From Epiperipatus broadwayi (lineage: Eukaryota; Onychophora; Udeonychophora; Euonychophora; Peripatidae): a stretch of 64,000 nt of DNA. Made by a program: the position numbers and the translations under genes. Position 1 is the first letter of the stretch, and every line of letters begins with the position of its first letter. The stretch lies in the NCBI GenBank assembly GCA_028023455.1, contig JAQFVV010012395.1, positions 8,546,498-8,610,497 of the forward strand. The letters are read 5' to 3'. The notes beneath the pieces are model-generated. The model was given only the letters and a program-made list of their open reading frames with translations. It searched no databases and had not been told where the DNA came from. Positions 12,934 through 24,187 of the stretch are shown one piece after another.

Positions 12934-13306
12934 AAACTAAAATTCAAATAAATGTCAAGTGGCATAGTAATAAAAGTTGAAATCAGTGAGCAGTGTGAGG
13001 AAAGAGATAGTCCAAAGAAAAAAAAATATAATACTGAGAATATAAAATATAAAATAGAAAAAAATTATAAAATGTGAATAAAAAGGAGAGAGGAGGAAAA
13101 AATGGTCAGAGAGATAAATAAATTTGTTATTGGGGGTTTTTGATAGTTAGATGGAAATATAGAGAGATCTGAGAGGGATTTGAAGTTAATTGAATCCTTC
13201 AGTTGATTTAAAATATTTAAAAATAAGGAAAGTAAGATATATAATATTATAAAAGAAATAATAAAGTATAAAGTTAAAAGTAATGCATACTAGAGCCAAA
13301 ACAAAA

Positions 13307-14220
13307 ATGGAGGCTCAAAATAAAGAAGTAGAAGTACTCAGAAAAAAATAGGAAGTTACTGATAAAATAAAAAAAAGTAACATAAAAATAAATAAAATAA
13401 TCACTTTGTTCAAGAAAAAGTTTAGGAAACAGAAATGGATACAAGGTAAGATATTAGTACAACATGAAGATAGGAAGATAATAGAAAATGTAATAAATAG
13501 GTTAGCAAAAAAAAAAAGAAAAATAGAAAAGCTAAAAATTGAGGAAGTTAAGGAAAATCAAAAATCAAGAATGTTAATATTGACAATAGAGAACAGACAA
13601 AAATATTCTGAAAGAAAAGGGAACAATAGATTCAGAGAATCATGCTAGAAATTGGCAAAAATACAAAGTGGGTAGAAAATACAATAGAAAAATTTGAAAA
13701 TAAACCAGAAGAGGAAATGAAAAAAATACAAGAAGAGAATGAAAAGATAATAGAAAATGTAAGAACAGATATAAATAATATAGCAGAGAAAATAGAAATA
13801 GTAAAGCTAAATATTGAGGAAGACAATAAAAATTAGAAATAAGGAATGTTAATATTGACAGTGGGGAACAGAAAAGTGCAAGTCTGCGTGCACATTTAAA
13901 TAATAATAGCTATGGTAAATCATGAGCAAATGAGTGAGCTATTGAGTGCATTTAACAGCGCAAGATCAAATTATGAAAACAAAGAAAGGAATAAAAATAT
14001 GAAAGTTACAAATATAAATGCCTGCTCAGATAAAAATGATTGGGGTAAAAATATTAGATATACAGAGTCACATAGTCCTAGAAGGGGTGGTGATGAATAT
14101 ACCAACTGTGATCCAGAAACCAACAGCCTGGAACACCTGGCCAGGCCTAGGAATAAGTCATGGTTTCCTGGTTTGAGTGGATATATAAGGAACTTAAAAA
14201 ATCTATCTGAAAAAGGTTAA
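13307..14220 (+). pseudogene. Broken gag-like coiled-coil gene
   Basis: Begins MEAQNKEVEVLRKK, then an in-frame TAG at once, then continues in the same frame to about 13645. A frameshift near 13640 carries it into the next frame (13642-13836 and 13912-14220), with further stops near 13834. The protein is Lys/Glu/Asn/Ile-rich with heptads (EKLKIEEVKENQK, KKIQEENEKIIENV), predicting coiled coil, and the tail contains HSPRRGGDEY and WFPGLSGYIRNLK. Two halves resemble each other: the block at about 13475-13590 recurs at about 13744-13870 (KIIENV, KLxIEE, MLILT, ENR/GNR), so the coiled-coil module was duplicated in tandem. It lies between the two LTRs, which supports a gag origin. No known gag family is recognised. 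Confidence 0.6.
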
Positions 14221-14284
14221 GCAAGGTAATAGTAATTGGATGGATCTTTAGGCAATGGGAAAAAAAATTTTTGTACTTGGATTA

Positions 14285-14540
14285 TGAGAGTCAATATATG
14301 ATAATGATAATGGAAATAAAAAAGTGAATAAATAAAATAAAATAAGAATTTTTTTTGGAGAGTTAATATGTGGTAATAGAAATAAAAGAATAGATAAATG
14401 AAATAAAATAATATTTTTTGAGAGTTAATATATGATAATGGAAATGAAATAAAAGTTAGATAAATGAAATAAAGTAAAATAAGACTTTTTGAGAATCAAT
14501 ATACAGTGATGGAACTAAAAGTAAATAAATAAAATTTGTA
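14285..14540 (+). repeat. Degenerate minisatellite, about four units of 65-75 bp
   Basis: Units begin near 14285, 14358, 14420 and 14490 with GAGAGTTAATATATGATAATGG or a variant, followed by AAATAAAAGAATAGATAAAT-like sequence and a T-run. Located downstream of the gag remnant inside the LTR element. Confidence 0.6.
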
Positions 14541-14736
14541 AAATATTTATAATGAATAAATGTAATCTTTCATGAAATTTAAAATAAACAAAAAAGGACC
14601 TTATGTAAGTTTGATGGTTGCATTGGGGGTGTATAATAGTAAGGAAAGAATGCTGATAATAGACTGTTACTTTGTGAACTCATGACCTGTAATGGGAATT
14701 GGAAGGGGGAAGATTAGTCCCATATTTCTATGATGA

Positions 14737-15010
14737 CAGCCCAGTAGAAAAAGTCCTAAGCCCATCCAAGGTGCTGCTAGACATATTCCCAGCCCATTAT
14801 CTAAAATTTGTGCACTGGAAGAGTAATTCTAGCATGAGCCACAAACTAGTTTGCTGGAAAAAAAATTCCTAGCACAGTTATAATAAATCTTGTTTTTAGC
14901 ATAAGTCAAATGGACAATAAATGAATCCTGCCACTCACAGCATTCACTTATCTTGTAGGGCAAGCATCCAGTGGAGAAAATTCACTGGTAGAGAAAGTCT
15001 CAGCACATCC
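14737..15010 (+). repeat. Imperfect repeats around CACTGGTAGAAAAAGTCCTAGC
   Basis: At least four spaced variants of one motif: near 14740 (CCAGTAGAAAAAGTCCTAAG), 14812 (CACTGGAAGAGTAATTCTAG), 14852 (GCTGGAAAAAAAATTCCTAG) and 14983 (CACTGGTAGAGAAAGTCTCAG). Spacing varies from 40 to 130 bp. It lies between gag and the 3' LTR; function unknown. Confidence 0.5.
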
Positions 15011-15343
15011 ATTGTAATTAATGTTTTTTTCATAAGTCAAATGGTCAGGAGATATGTCCTGCCATTTACAGCATCCAACTCCCCATACAAATCCATAAGA
15101 ATGTATGTTGACCCTGGTGGTCCACACAATAGATATAATCACTGCATTCAACATAGATTATGGTATGGAAGGTAGGTCAGTATAAGAATGATAATCTCTG
15201 TAGCTTGTCAGTTCCTTGCAATCAGAAATTTATTTTAAAGAAAAAATTATAATAAACAAATAAAAATGAAAAGCAAATAGCAAAGTAAAATAAAATGTCA
15301 CATAAAATGGGTCAAATTGACAATCTCTCAAACATTATGTGTA

Positions 15344-17019
15344 TGTGATCTAATGATCACAAAATATAAGTTGTAAAAACACATATATATGTCTATCTGC
15401 ATTACATGATAAACAAATTATTAAGAAAAAGAGAAATGACAAATAGTTTGAAAAAAAAGTAGGTTTGCAAAAATAAAATCAAAATAAAAAGATTGCATTT
15501 TTTAAAAAAAATAAAACTTTATTAAGAATGGGATGGAGAAAAGAAATCAGGAGAAATAAAGATTTAAGACCCACTCTCTTCTTTTTCTAAATTATATTTA
15601 GAAAAAAAATGTTGAAAGAATAAATAAATATGAAATGTTTAAAAATAAAACTGACAATATAATTAATTAGAAAACCTTGTAAATTATCTCATTGGCATAA
15701 ATGTGATAAGACAGTAGATGAATCTAAAAAAGATTAGGTTAAAAAAATGTAAAATTGATTAAACCAGATTAAAGTTATGATAAAAAAAATAAACAATGGG
15801 AGTATTAGGTATAAAAAGGCAGCTTGACCATTGTTTCCATTTTAATTCAAGTTTTACTTAAGTTTTTTATTCAAGTTTTCAAGTTCCAGTTTGCAGTTTT
15901 CAGTATTTCTTCAATAATATAGCAGAAATTTCATTGTAGCAGAGTGTTAGTAATCACAGAATTTTTCCAGCTCACCAGTTAATTAGAAAATATAAACGTA
16001 GAAGCCTCAGAAGTAGCAATATGCATTTCTAGAGAACATTGGAGTGTTTAACTGGGTTTCATGCTCTATGTCCTCAATTCCAACAACTGCTCTCACCAGA
16101 AATCAATGCCTCATCCATAGTAGAAATGCTGCAACATACTTTCTTTTTCTATTGTCTATCAGAGGTATGGAAGCAAACCCATGAAGCCATCAATGAAAAC
16201 CAAAAAGCCAAATGATTGGAAATAAAAACCAATAGAAATGTTTCATCTTGATATATGAAAAACCTAGGTAAATATACTTTTACAATCATAAATGTCTAAA
16301 CATATATATATATATATTAAATTGAAATAAACTATAAATGAAGGACAATGAATAATATTGATTTTATTTTATGCTAAATTGTACTGTTATAATTATTTAA
16401 ATATGTGTGCATGTTAATAATAATAAATGTTTGCTGACAATGTTGCTTGGTCTATATTCCCCCCCCCTTTAACTGCATCACCAGTAATTTAAAAAATTTC
16501 CATGTTTAATTAGTACTCAGCTGGATTCTCTGATGAAGATTATGAGTTAGCCTGGAATATTTCTAGCACTGGGTTCATGTGCCTATTGTTCAGGATTTCT
16601 GGCTAAGTATAACATATTTGGCCAGATAACACCTGAGACTTTTCCTCGAAACAAATAAAGTGCTTTTGATGGCAGCTTTTGGCCCAGCAGTATGAAGGGG
16701 TTTTATGGTAAGGAAAGATAGTTCAGGTTGACTGTTTGTGTAGTCTCAATCTGACCATAGATATCATTGATGGTTAATCTATCAATGATATTCTACCCCT
16801 CTGCTTGAATGTGCAATCCAATGCTGGAAGCATTAAATAAGAAAGCCAATCTTGTAAAGTAAAATAATAAAATGTAATAACTAATAAATATTAATAAATA
16901 ATCAATATATCAAAATAATCAATAATGTATAATAAAATTGATAAATATAAAAATAGTTTTTAAACAATGGATGGTGGCAAACTAGCCACAAATGTCCATG
17001 TGATGGTCAGATCTTTACA
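15344..17019 (+). repeat. 3' LTR, longer copy
   Basis: Contains everything in the 5' LTR plus about 978 bp right after a TATAAAAAGGCAGC block, where R and U5 would be expected. The edges were inferred by comparing the two copies: start near 15344, end near 17019 before a TA repeat. Confidence 0.6.
15810..15817 (+). promoter_or_regulatory. TATA box of the 3' LTR
   Basis: TATAAAAA followed by GGCAGC. The matching site in the 5' LTR is ATATAAAAAAGGCAGC, ending at 12720. It is a likely core promoter for the element. Confidence 0.4.
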
Positions 17020-17065
<46 letters not shown>

Positions 17066-17068
17066 GAG

Positions 17069-17116
<48 letters not shown>
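17020..17116. repeat. (TA)n then (GA)n microsatellite
   Basis: About 27 bp of TA followed by about 70 bp of GA repeats with two interruptions. The Ser/Leu-rich frame read through it on the - strand is not a gene. Confidence 0.95.
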
Positions 17117-17810
17117 TATAAATCACATATATTGAATATGTATGTTTATGATCTATAAATATGTTTATAATAATAATAATAATAATTAAAAGTTTTATTT
17201 CTTGGAAGTTTGTAAGAAGTTGGAGCATTAAAAGTGACAAAACTGTGCCTTGTACTTCACAGTCCATCATTCTACCACTGTGTTAATTCATGCAGCGCAA
17301 TAAATTTATAATAATAAAACAAGTTTATTTTAACTTTTTTCCATAATTACATCAAAAAGTGCATGATAAGGTTGCATTTATTGTTTGTATAATTGTATAT
17401 AACAGGTCAAAAATTTAAAAAAAAAAGATTGTAATATGAGGCATTTAGTACTACTGGGAGGAGGGTATTCCTAGAAATGTGAAATCTGTGGTTTGCCAAT
17501 TTTTTAAGAAATAAGTTAATGTCAAATCATTACATCATACTCGATTTTTAATTATTTGTTAGCATGCAATGAATCAACTTTTAAACTTAAAGTTAGACTT
17601 TTTAGTATTTTATAAAATAATGGTTATTTTTTATTACTTTATTAAATTCTCAAAATGTTTTAACTATATAAACTTCAAAAAATGATCATGGGTGTTCTGC
17701 TCCTTTGAGATATTACAATATTTGAGTAATGTAAGCAAGCAGAAAAAAAGGTAATAGTTTTATTCTGCAAATGATGTCACAATAATTTATTACTCTTTTC
17801 TTTTCTATAG
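17117..17810. other. Intron sequence before exon 2, no feature
   Basis: AT-rich, with a short ATA repeat near 17168-17186. The last 30 bases carry the pyrimidine tract and acceptor of the next exon. Confidence 0.6.
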
Positions 17811-17924
17811 ATAAAATTTGTGTGAAAAACACTTTTCGATGTGATAACAGTAGATGTCTTCCTGAAGAGTTAAAATGTAATGGTGTGTTTGACTGTGCAG
17901 ATCATACTGATGAAACCCAGTGTA
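17811..17924 (+). CDS. Nudel-like mosaic protease, second LDLa exon
   Basis: 114 bp exon with acceptor TTTTCTATAG before 17811 and donor GTAAGTTA after 17924; both flanking introns are phase 1. It encodes one complete LDLa repeat: [26 protein letters not shown] and the acidic end ADHTDETQC. The spacing of the six cysteines and the DxxDE calcium ligands are canonical. It is the same length as the exon at 5185-5298, so the two are likely products of exon duplication. Its final A joins AC of the next exon to encode Asn. The intron before it is 12.5 kb and carries the LTR elements at 5.4 and 12.2 kb; the intron after it is 15 kb. Confidence 0.88.
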
Positions 17925-19339
17925 GTAAGTTATATAAGAATTAAATTCTAAAACAAAGTATTATAGAATTAATTTTAAAAAGAATATGAAAACAATATGT
18001 TTTACTACATAATTGTTTAAGTATTTGTAAGCTTTCATTAAGGAAATCATTAAAGTTGCCTAATATAAGTCTCTTTTGATATATATATATATATATTGCC
18101 TACTGAAATTGGAGATATATTTCTGTATGTAGCAAGATGTCAGTCATAATTTTTTTTTTCTTGTTTGATTTTTGGATAATGAATATGATAAATTATGGAG
18201 TACTAACTATGACAACAATAATTTTAATATATTGTTTATTATTAATTATTTTATGAGATTATAAATTGACTTTATTCATTTTTAAAAAGAAAAATAAATA
18301 AGTGAGCAATAAAGTATATTGTTTGAATTAAAATTATTATTTTTTATATATGAGTCACTTTTTTATTGCTGCATTCATAATAATAAATCATAAATTATAC
18401 AAAATAAATGTTTAATATTTTAAATATATTTGTCTTTTTTATTTATATAATATTATACTAGAATATATGTATAAAATATATTTCCAGTATAATATATTGA
18501 AAATATCATGTAGATTGTTTAATTTTTGGGTACTGTTCTAATGGATCATGACAGCCACTTGATGCCATTGTTGTTATGCAAAAACACAAATATAACATTA
18601 TCAGATCCACACCATATTTTGTGAAAGAATAATAATCATATGGTTTAATATAATTCATTTATTTCCTTAATAACATTTACTAGAACAACTTTACGTAAAC
18701 ATACATCATTGCAAATATTCTATTATAGTAAATTTCCTGTGTACATGAGTGCTGTCTGGTAATACTATCCTCTCTCCTTCCCACAAACTTTACAAAGTCT
18801 ACTAGCATTGTTTGAGACATAACTAATTAGATTGTGGTGGCAAAAATACTGATAATGCTTTAATTACTGAACTGTCTTACTTTTTCAGGTCATTTTTGAA
18901 AAGGAAAAATATTTATTGATTTATTACAATAGCTATCTTTGAAAGAATATGTGTATGGATATTAATGGCACACCTATTAAGAATGATTAATAATACTCAA
19001 CTCCATCAGTTTTTTTATTTTAAAGATTAATAAATGTATTATTTGGACAATTTCTTTTAGTCTCTGGATAGAACTTAGTTCACAGTCATACATTTGTTTC
19101 CAAAGGCTTAACATAATTCATTGATTTCCTTAATTAATTCCTGTAATTTAGTAGAGAACAATTTTATGCTACCAAAAATTTAAAAATCTTTTACTACAAA
19201 TGGCCAAAAATTTAATCTTAGTCCTCTATTTATGGCAGATAGTATGCTTTTCACATATGCAAGAATTAAAAATTTATCAATTGACTTACCTTATTGTAAA
19301 AATTCTATCAGAATAAAGTTAATTCATTCCTTAAGCACA
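17925..19339. other. Intron sequence, no recognised feature
   Basis: AT-rich with a (TA)n run near 18079-18098. No exon signature or transposon domain seen. Confidence 0.55.
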
Positions 19340-19860
19340 CTGGGTTCTATGGATGGCAGTTGCCCTGATTTGATCTGTCAGCCATATCATGGACATGTTC
19401 CATGCAAACATGACTTTTCACATAAGCTGGTTGAAACGTTGCTTGCACATACCCTTTTTGAAATTTTTGAGGGTTCCATATTGAGTAGGGAAACATGGTG
19501 ATAGGTTGACAATTGTTAGGAGGTAATAGTAGGTCAGATGACTTGTAAGCTAATTCCTTTGACATGCATATTTGAAAAGTGGTGGCAGGTTAAAGTCCAG
19601 ACACTCTCACATAATACTGTAGCAAACATTGAACTGTGAGCATTGGGATAAAGTGTGTAACAGTAAAGCAAGTCATCCTAAATGGCATCTTTTCTGTGCT
19701 TTATAGCATAGAAATAATACCATTGGCACCAGCTGCCACATTTTAATGGCCTTTTTCTGTGTTTTTCTGCACAGATATATAGGCCTGGAAGGCAGCAACT
19801 ACATAAACAGCATACTTATGTGCTTTTGCATATAAATAGCACCACAAAGCAGCTGACATG
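19340..19860 (-). other. Unidentified G/C-richer segment, possible decayed coding DNA
   Basis: Base composition rises clearly above the surrounding intron. On the - strand the frames read protein-like text with stops between segments: MTCFTVTHFIPMLTVQCLLQ, then SKELAYKSSDLLLPPNN, FPYSIWNPQKFQKGYVQATF and HVCMEHVHDMADRSNQGN. This looks like an old coding insertion, either a transposase fragment or a processed pseudogene, but I cannot name a family. Confidence 0.3.
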
Positions 19861-21629
19861 ATCTAATAGAACAGTACCAATTTTTGTTGAAGTGAAAAAT
19901 GATATTTGTACATTAAAGATGCAAATATTTATCTTATGTAATAATTGTAAAATGATATTTTTTATTTGTCATTATTATATATAAAAAAAGATTTTTTTAT
20001 TTCTGAAATGCTACCGAAAATAGCTTAATAAGTGAATATAGATGGTTACTATGGTTACTTTGATAATAATAATAAGCAAATCTTATAAAAAGGATGAAAA
20101 AATTGAACAAAAGACTTCTTTTTTGTCTTTGTTTAAACTGAAGCAAGTATAAATTTCTTTACAAGATTTTTTAAAATTTGTCCAAAAAGTATATAATTCT
20201 CAAAATAAAATGGAGGGGTAAGAAATTATTTTACCTGTCACATGGACTGGGGCACTGTATTGATAGAATTTTACAGGAAAATGGCAAATTTATTGTAAAA
20301 AGAAAATTCATCAAATTTACTTCATTACATAAACCTTCAGAATATTCTATGTAATGTTATGTATAGTTTTAAAGATGGAATATAAACATCAGAAGATATA
20401 TGAAAATCATATTTACTTGATTGTATGATTTTATTAGATCGATTAATCAATTATAGGAATCAGTTTAATTTTCATCATATTGCCATAGATAAAAGCTAGC
20501 ATATATTTATTCATTTATATTATTTTAAAATAATACTTGCTCATGAAAAGATATTTCTTCATATAATTGTAAATAGAAAATAATGCTTAGGTGTGCAATG
20601 TTATATGAATCAAATAATTATTATTTAAAGGAATAATTTAATATATATATATATATATAATATCAAAATCGATAAAATGTACTTTGAATTTAAAGTTCTC
20701 CTGCATTAATTCTAGCTTCTCTGGGATAAAGACATAACATTGGTTTTGTAGTTTGAAATATATACATCAGATCTGTGATGCTATATATGAGAATACATTA
20801 TGTAAAGACTTTTATTCAGGTTGTTTATTTATATTTGTCATTATTATTAATAGATGTTTTTGTTTATTTTTATTTAAAAATGTAAAATTATTTATTGACA
20901 AATAATATAATAATGTTAAATTAAATGGTAATCTTTTCACTTACTAAAGTGTAAGAGAGTTGTGTTTTTTTAAATTTATATCTAATTCAATATTTCAAAA
21001 TCTTGATTTCTTTTAGTGATTATAAATTAACTTCAAATACATTATTTATATTAAAATTTCAAAAGATTATATCAAAACATTTATTTTACTTTGTTCTCAT
21101 TAAATAGTATTAATAAATAAATAGATTCATTTTTTCTATATACATTTTTTTATTATTAATTATAATTTATAAAGTCTAAAAGAAGATACATTTTAAACTC
21201 TCTTGTGTTTTAAGAAGTATGAACATCTTACAACACATTTATAACACATAGACATATATATATATATATTTAATATTTTGTTATTAAATAGTTGGAAATT
21301 AATAAGCAATCATATATATGGATATGAAATTAATGTCAATCAACGATTTACTGTGTATTCAATTAAATTGTATGTGTATATATCAATTGTTTATAATCTA
21401 TTCATTATATATACATATTTTTAATTATATAATTGATATTTATAAATTAATAAATTTGAATTTAAATCAAATCACATAAACCAGTCTGATTATTGTTCAT
21501 TTGTGCAAATGGATTTATTGTTTGGTAATAAAAATAAATCCTAGATATAATATAGAATAAAATATCTTTATCTAACAACAAAATAATATGACAATAGCTG
21601 TAATATAGTCATATAATCATAACATATAA
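19861..21629. other. Intron sequence, no recognised feature
   Basis: Very AT-rich, with TA runs near 20640-20660 and 21255-21270. Nothing supportable as a gene. Confidence 0.55.
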
Positions 21630-22451
21630 AAATAACATATAAAAGCTCTTTTCAACAACTTTTAAATTTTTGCTCTTTTCATTATGTCTTAACTACAAAA
21701 ATAAATTATATTGCATACATAGTGACATCTACCGGCTCTATATAAAATTAACATAAGCCTATAATTTACACTTTAATATCTTTATAATATACATATTATA
21801 TAACCTTCCATTCATTTTTCATTATCCAATTATTAGTTAAATTAATTGACATTTTATAAATGTTCATACAATTATTTCTGTTATAATTAATGTAATTGGT
21901 TTCATATATCTTCCTTCAAAATTTTTTTTAATATAATTTAATGGACTTATATTATTAACACAATCTATTCTATGTCCATATTTTAAGTAGTGAACATATA
22001 ATGCAGATCTGTTATCTCTCCTATTAATAGCATTATTATGTTTTTTAGCCCTTCTAATTGTTTTGCCATATGTCTATAATAAACTATATTGCAAACCTCA
22101 CAAGTAATTATATATACTCTACCCTTTTTATATTTTATACCATCTTTTATTTTATAATTCCCTACTAATATATCAAGATTTGTACTGTTTGACCATCCTA
22201 TTTAATATTTTTATCTATATAATTTTATTTTTATTTTTTAATAATGTATTATAAATTTTAGGAATATATGAAAGTTTTACCCATTTTATATTTTCTGGTT
22301 CACTATTATTACCTAAATTATATTGTTTGTAATTAAAGAATATATTTCTAATGCTTCTAGGGTTATATTCATAACTAGTATATAACTTTATAAATTTCTC
22401 TTTTTGCAAAGTAGCTATCTTCTTATCCATGTTATAATTGTTTGGTAACAC
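21630..22451 (-). pseudogene. Penelope-like element, GIY-YIG endonuclease fragment
   Basis: On the - strand, reading down from 22451, fragments appear in the order of a PLE C-terminal half: WVKLSYIPKIYNTLLKNKN (end of the RT region), then VYIITCEVCNIVYY (start of a GIY-YIG nuclease, with the CxxC pair typical of PLEs), then RRAKKHNNAINRRDNRSALY followed by VHYLKYGHRID, then NEWKV. Several frameshifts and stops separate them. The segment RSALYVHYLKYGH matches a second copy at 46440-46500 (VSALYVHYLTYGH), so both belong to one family. The 3' tail (near 21650) carries a TTGAAAAGAGC motif also seen, diverged, at 38590 and 46845. Confidence 0.7.
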
Positions 22452-22916
22452 TTGAGTGAGAACAGATAAACTGTTTATATCATAAAAAATTATTTGAGAT
22501 AACTGTATTTTATAATCCAGAAATCAAATTCCAGTATGAATGGGTGAGCATGGTCATATTATTATTTTTTTTTAATATTTTGAATTTTATGGTTATTATT
22601 TGACAAGATATAAACAGTAATCATATATTTGTGTTTTTATCTAAATTCTCATTGTTTAGATAATTACGATATTGAGTTTATGGTTAGTTATTAAGATCTT
22701 AATCTTATTTAAGTATACAGCTGATGGTATATATTTTGTTCTTTTATAATTTCAGAGCGACTTGCTTTAATTGAATTTAAATTTAGTTGAGGTGAAATGT
22801 CAATTCAATTAACTAATAAATTTTAATATTCAGACTCGATTTGACTGTTACAAAATAATTGAATTATCATTCAAGATTATCTAATAGGTTAATTGATATT
22901 ACATCATTTTTAAATA

Positions 22917-24187
22917 CATCTTTACCCTGCTTAACAATGGCAATTGGTCCTCCAAAACTGATCGTTAAGTAAAAATATCGTATACAGAATACGTATTTAT
23001 AATGGGGGTCTATGGGAAAAAAATTGGTTGGTTACAGTGACGTAAAATATCCACATGGGTTTTCAAGCTCAAAGATTTTCTTGATTTTTTCATGGCAATG
23101 ATGACTAAATATGGTATCTAAAAAAAAGTTTTATATCACTAGGGGAAAAAATGCATATTTTCAGTGTTTAAAAAGTACAGTACAGCAAAAAGAAAGAGAA
23201 AGTGAAACTAAATTTGAATTTAAGAATTTTATATTCTTCCGCAGAAGGTTTTCATCATAATGAAAAAAAAATCCATACTGAAGTGCATTTTTTAAAATTT
23301 GTATTACAGTACATATTACTGTACATTTATGTCTATTTCTTATGTGAAATTATTCAAATTAAAAAACATTGTTTAATTCTAAATTATTTAATTAAACATA
23401 AAGACTTATTACTGTACTCCAGAGTAACAAAAGGCTTAATGCATATCATAAATCAGTCAACTTTAGAAAAATAAAAAAATCAACTTATTTTAAAAAAAAA
23501 AAATTAACATCTAATTTTTTAAAACATAGTGTACACTAAGTTTATTTTTTTTACTGTATATTTTTAGTAATGTAATAGTGCCCCCCCCCCATTCGTGTAG
23601 AAAGATTATTTATTATTACTTATTATCTGTTTTTCTTTTTAAACTTTTTTTAATGTTTTTCTTTTGATTTGAAACCACTTAAGTGTGCATAATTAAAGAA
23701 CACACACACACAATTTAATATTGGTATTGTGTTTTCCTGAAAGTTTGTGATGGTGGTATTTTAGTTGTACTGTTTTCATCATCTAATATAAGTGCTGAAT
23801 GTGTAAAAAAATTAAACTTTATTTAAATAATCCAAATACTGTACATTATATTTAAATAAAGTTTAATTTTTCTAAAGTCATTTGATACTTATATGTATAC
23901 AGTATTATAGATTCAGTAGTTATATATATTTTAAGTTTATACGTTCTATATTCATAATACTGAATGCAGCACTAACATTGTGTTTTATGAATAAAATATT
24001 GTATGTGCTATACAGTAATGTACTTTTGCTTTTGGGTAAAATGAATTTAAAATACCTATTCTCTGATGTCATCAGTGATGCAAAATTCAAGATGGCTGCC
24101 ACATATATATTTTTTTAATTTTCCCGATCGTTATAGTGAATAATCAATTGTAAATCGAGTAGCCAATTGCTAAGTGGGGTAAAGGTG
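22917..24187. mobile_element. Pogo/Tigger-like MITE with TA target duplication
   Basis: 1.27 kb element bounded by imperfect terminal inverted repeats (CATCTTTACCCTGCTTAACA on the left; CACCTTTACCCCACTTAGCA on the - strand at the right), each flanked by TA. The left end continues with AATTGGTCC and CGTTAAGT, the TIR-proximal pattern I associate with pogo/Tigger-type elements. No transposase remains. Inside it are a 10-C tract at 23581 and a short palindrome at 23810-23875. The Lys/Leu-rich frames inside (23202-23474, 23882-24118) have no domain. Confidence 0.6.

Larger units (their letters stand above)
12225..17019 (+). mobile_element. Non-autonomous LTR retrotransposon with gag remnant only
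   Basis: Two long direct repeats (12225-12933 and 15344-17019) bracket an internal region of about 2.4 kb. They share extended blocks such as TGTCTATCTGCATTACAT, AAATAAATATGAAATGTTT and the stretch from TGCTTGAATGTGCAAT to the end. The interior holds a broken coiled-coil gag-like gene (13307-14220) and tandem repeats, but no protease, RT or integrase. The element starts TGTAAC and ends near TTTACA, next to a TA repeat. The edges of the second LTR are approximate. It lies in the second visible intron in the host-gene orientation. Confidence 0.7.

Noticed and set aside
17007-17270. Ser/Leu-rich frame on the - strand
   Set aside because: It is the translation of the (GA)n/(TA)n microsatellite and has no start context or domain.
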